Origin: Chara braunii
Taxonomy: Eukaryota > Streptophyta > Charophyceae > Charales > Characeae
Direction of reading: 5' to 3'
DNA: 41,683 nucleotides
Assembly (NCBI GenBank): GCA_003427395.1
Contig: BFEA01000092.1
Span: 2,172,008 to 2,213,690, forward strand
This document shows positions 41,411-41,683 of this stretch, piece after piece (the stretch's first letter is position 1; each line of letters starts with the position of its first letter). Position numbers and translations under genes: made by a program. The notes below the pieces were generated by a model. The model saw only the letters and a program-made list of their open reading frames with translations, was not told where the DNA came from and searched no databases.

Positions 41411-41683
41411 ACGAAACAGTTTGTCACAGCCCCTCGTTTGTTGTCCTCTTCTCTCTCTCTGCCTACGGTTTTACCGGGCAGTTCTGTTTGTGACGATATA
41501 TATATCAGCCTCCTGATGAGTCGGTGAAACTCCAACGAAACAGTTTGTCACAGCCCCTCGTTTGTTGTCCTCTTCTCCCTCTCTGCCTACGGTTTACCGG
41601 GCAGTTCTATTTGACGATATATATATATATATATATCGTCACAAACAGAACTGCCCGGTAAACCGTAGGCAGAGAGAGAGAAG
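41411..41683. repeat. 124-bp tandem repeat with hammerhead-like core, ending in a palindrome
   Basis: ACGAAACAGTTTGTCACAGC recurs at 41411 and 41535 (period 124), followed each time by a CT-rich stretch, GCCTACGG, ACCGGGCAGTTCT and GACGATATATA. The last copy's right half is then repeated in inverse orientation (arms about 41572-41627 and 41628-41683 around an AT core), running into the window edge. The element therefore continues outside. Confidence 0.85.
41513..41549 (+). ncRNA. Hammerhead-like core in the 124-bp repeat
   Basis: CTGATGA (41513), then GTCGG and CCAAC pairing around a 7-base loop with one C-A mismatch, GAAAC (41537) and GTC (41547). The core order and stem II fit a hammerhead ribozyme. 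Stem III would be very short. I could not find a good stem I, so activity is doubtful. Confidence 0.45.

Overview
This is a nuclear window from a large, repeat-rich eukaryotic genome. The best guess is a green-lineage organism, probably a streptophyte alga such as a charophyte. Four things point there: a plant-like U6 snRNA copy, an insert of the plastid gene rpl2, an insert of plant/algal-type mitochondrial nad5, and Penelope-like retroelements (PLEs) with an N-terminal GIY-YIG nuclease, a type known from green algae. The species is inference. There are no bacterial operons, CRISPR arrays or complete non-transposon genes. Spliceable exons appear on the + strand at about 1.4, 19.7, 35.4, 37.0, 38.2 and perhaps 41.2 kb. 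They may belong to one long gene whose introns are filled with transposons.

Layout. 1-595: tail of a LINE on the minus strand. 618-1055: a TCCGGA-rich 219-bp tandem pair. 1396-1554: a coiled-coil exon. 3345-4590: microsatellites and a 144-bp duplication. About 5497-18960: a decayed LINE (LINE1; ORF1, then ORF2 with EEP endonuclease, RT and zinc-finger tail). Its ORF2 is split at 8297-14959 by a tandem pair of PLE copies: a 5'-truncated copy A and a longer copy B with gag-like ORF1, GIY-YIG nuclease and RT. Copy B is itself interrupted by a 249-bp piece of plastid rpl2 flanked by perfect 31-bp repeats. 19432-19526: a U6 snRNA pseudogene. 19651-19788: an exon. 20037-21012: pyrimidine repeats with a 390-base assembly gap.

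From 21042 comes the 3' part of a second PLE family (PLE2), carrying a hAT-like MITE. It is followed by a second LINE (LINE2; about 22870-26868, cut off inside the RT), an unclassified repeat (E1), purine repeats and a minus-strand PLE2 (28090 to 34492). That PLE2 copy is interrupted by about 2.85 kb of unrecognised sequence containing a hairpin-forming minisatellite, and its 5' end abuts a mitochondrial nad5 fragment (about 34490-34745). Further right are a near-perfect 97-bp hairpin, exons, an inverted second copy of E (E2), a MITE-like AT-rich element, microsatellites and, at the edge, a 124-bp repeat with a hammerhead-like core ending in a palindrome.

How it fits together. The window is a multi-layer nest: host intron, LINE1, PLE tandem, plastid DNA. 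Nearly every element is broken by stops, frameshifts or lost catalytic residues. LINE2 ORF2 keeps the longest intact reading frame but ends before the RT catalytic aspartates. The most unusual features are the two organelle-gene fragments, both associated with PLEs and both in the PLE sense orientation, and the several hammerhead-ribozyme-like cores.
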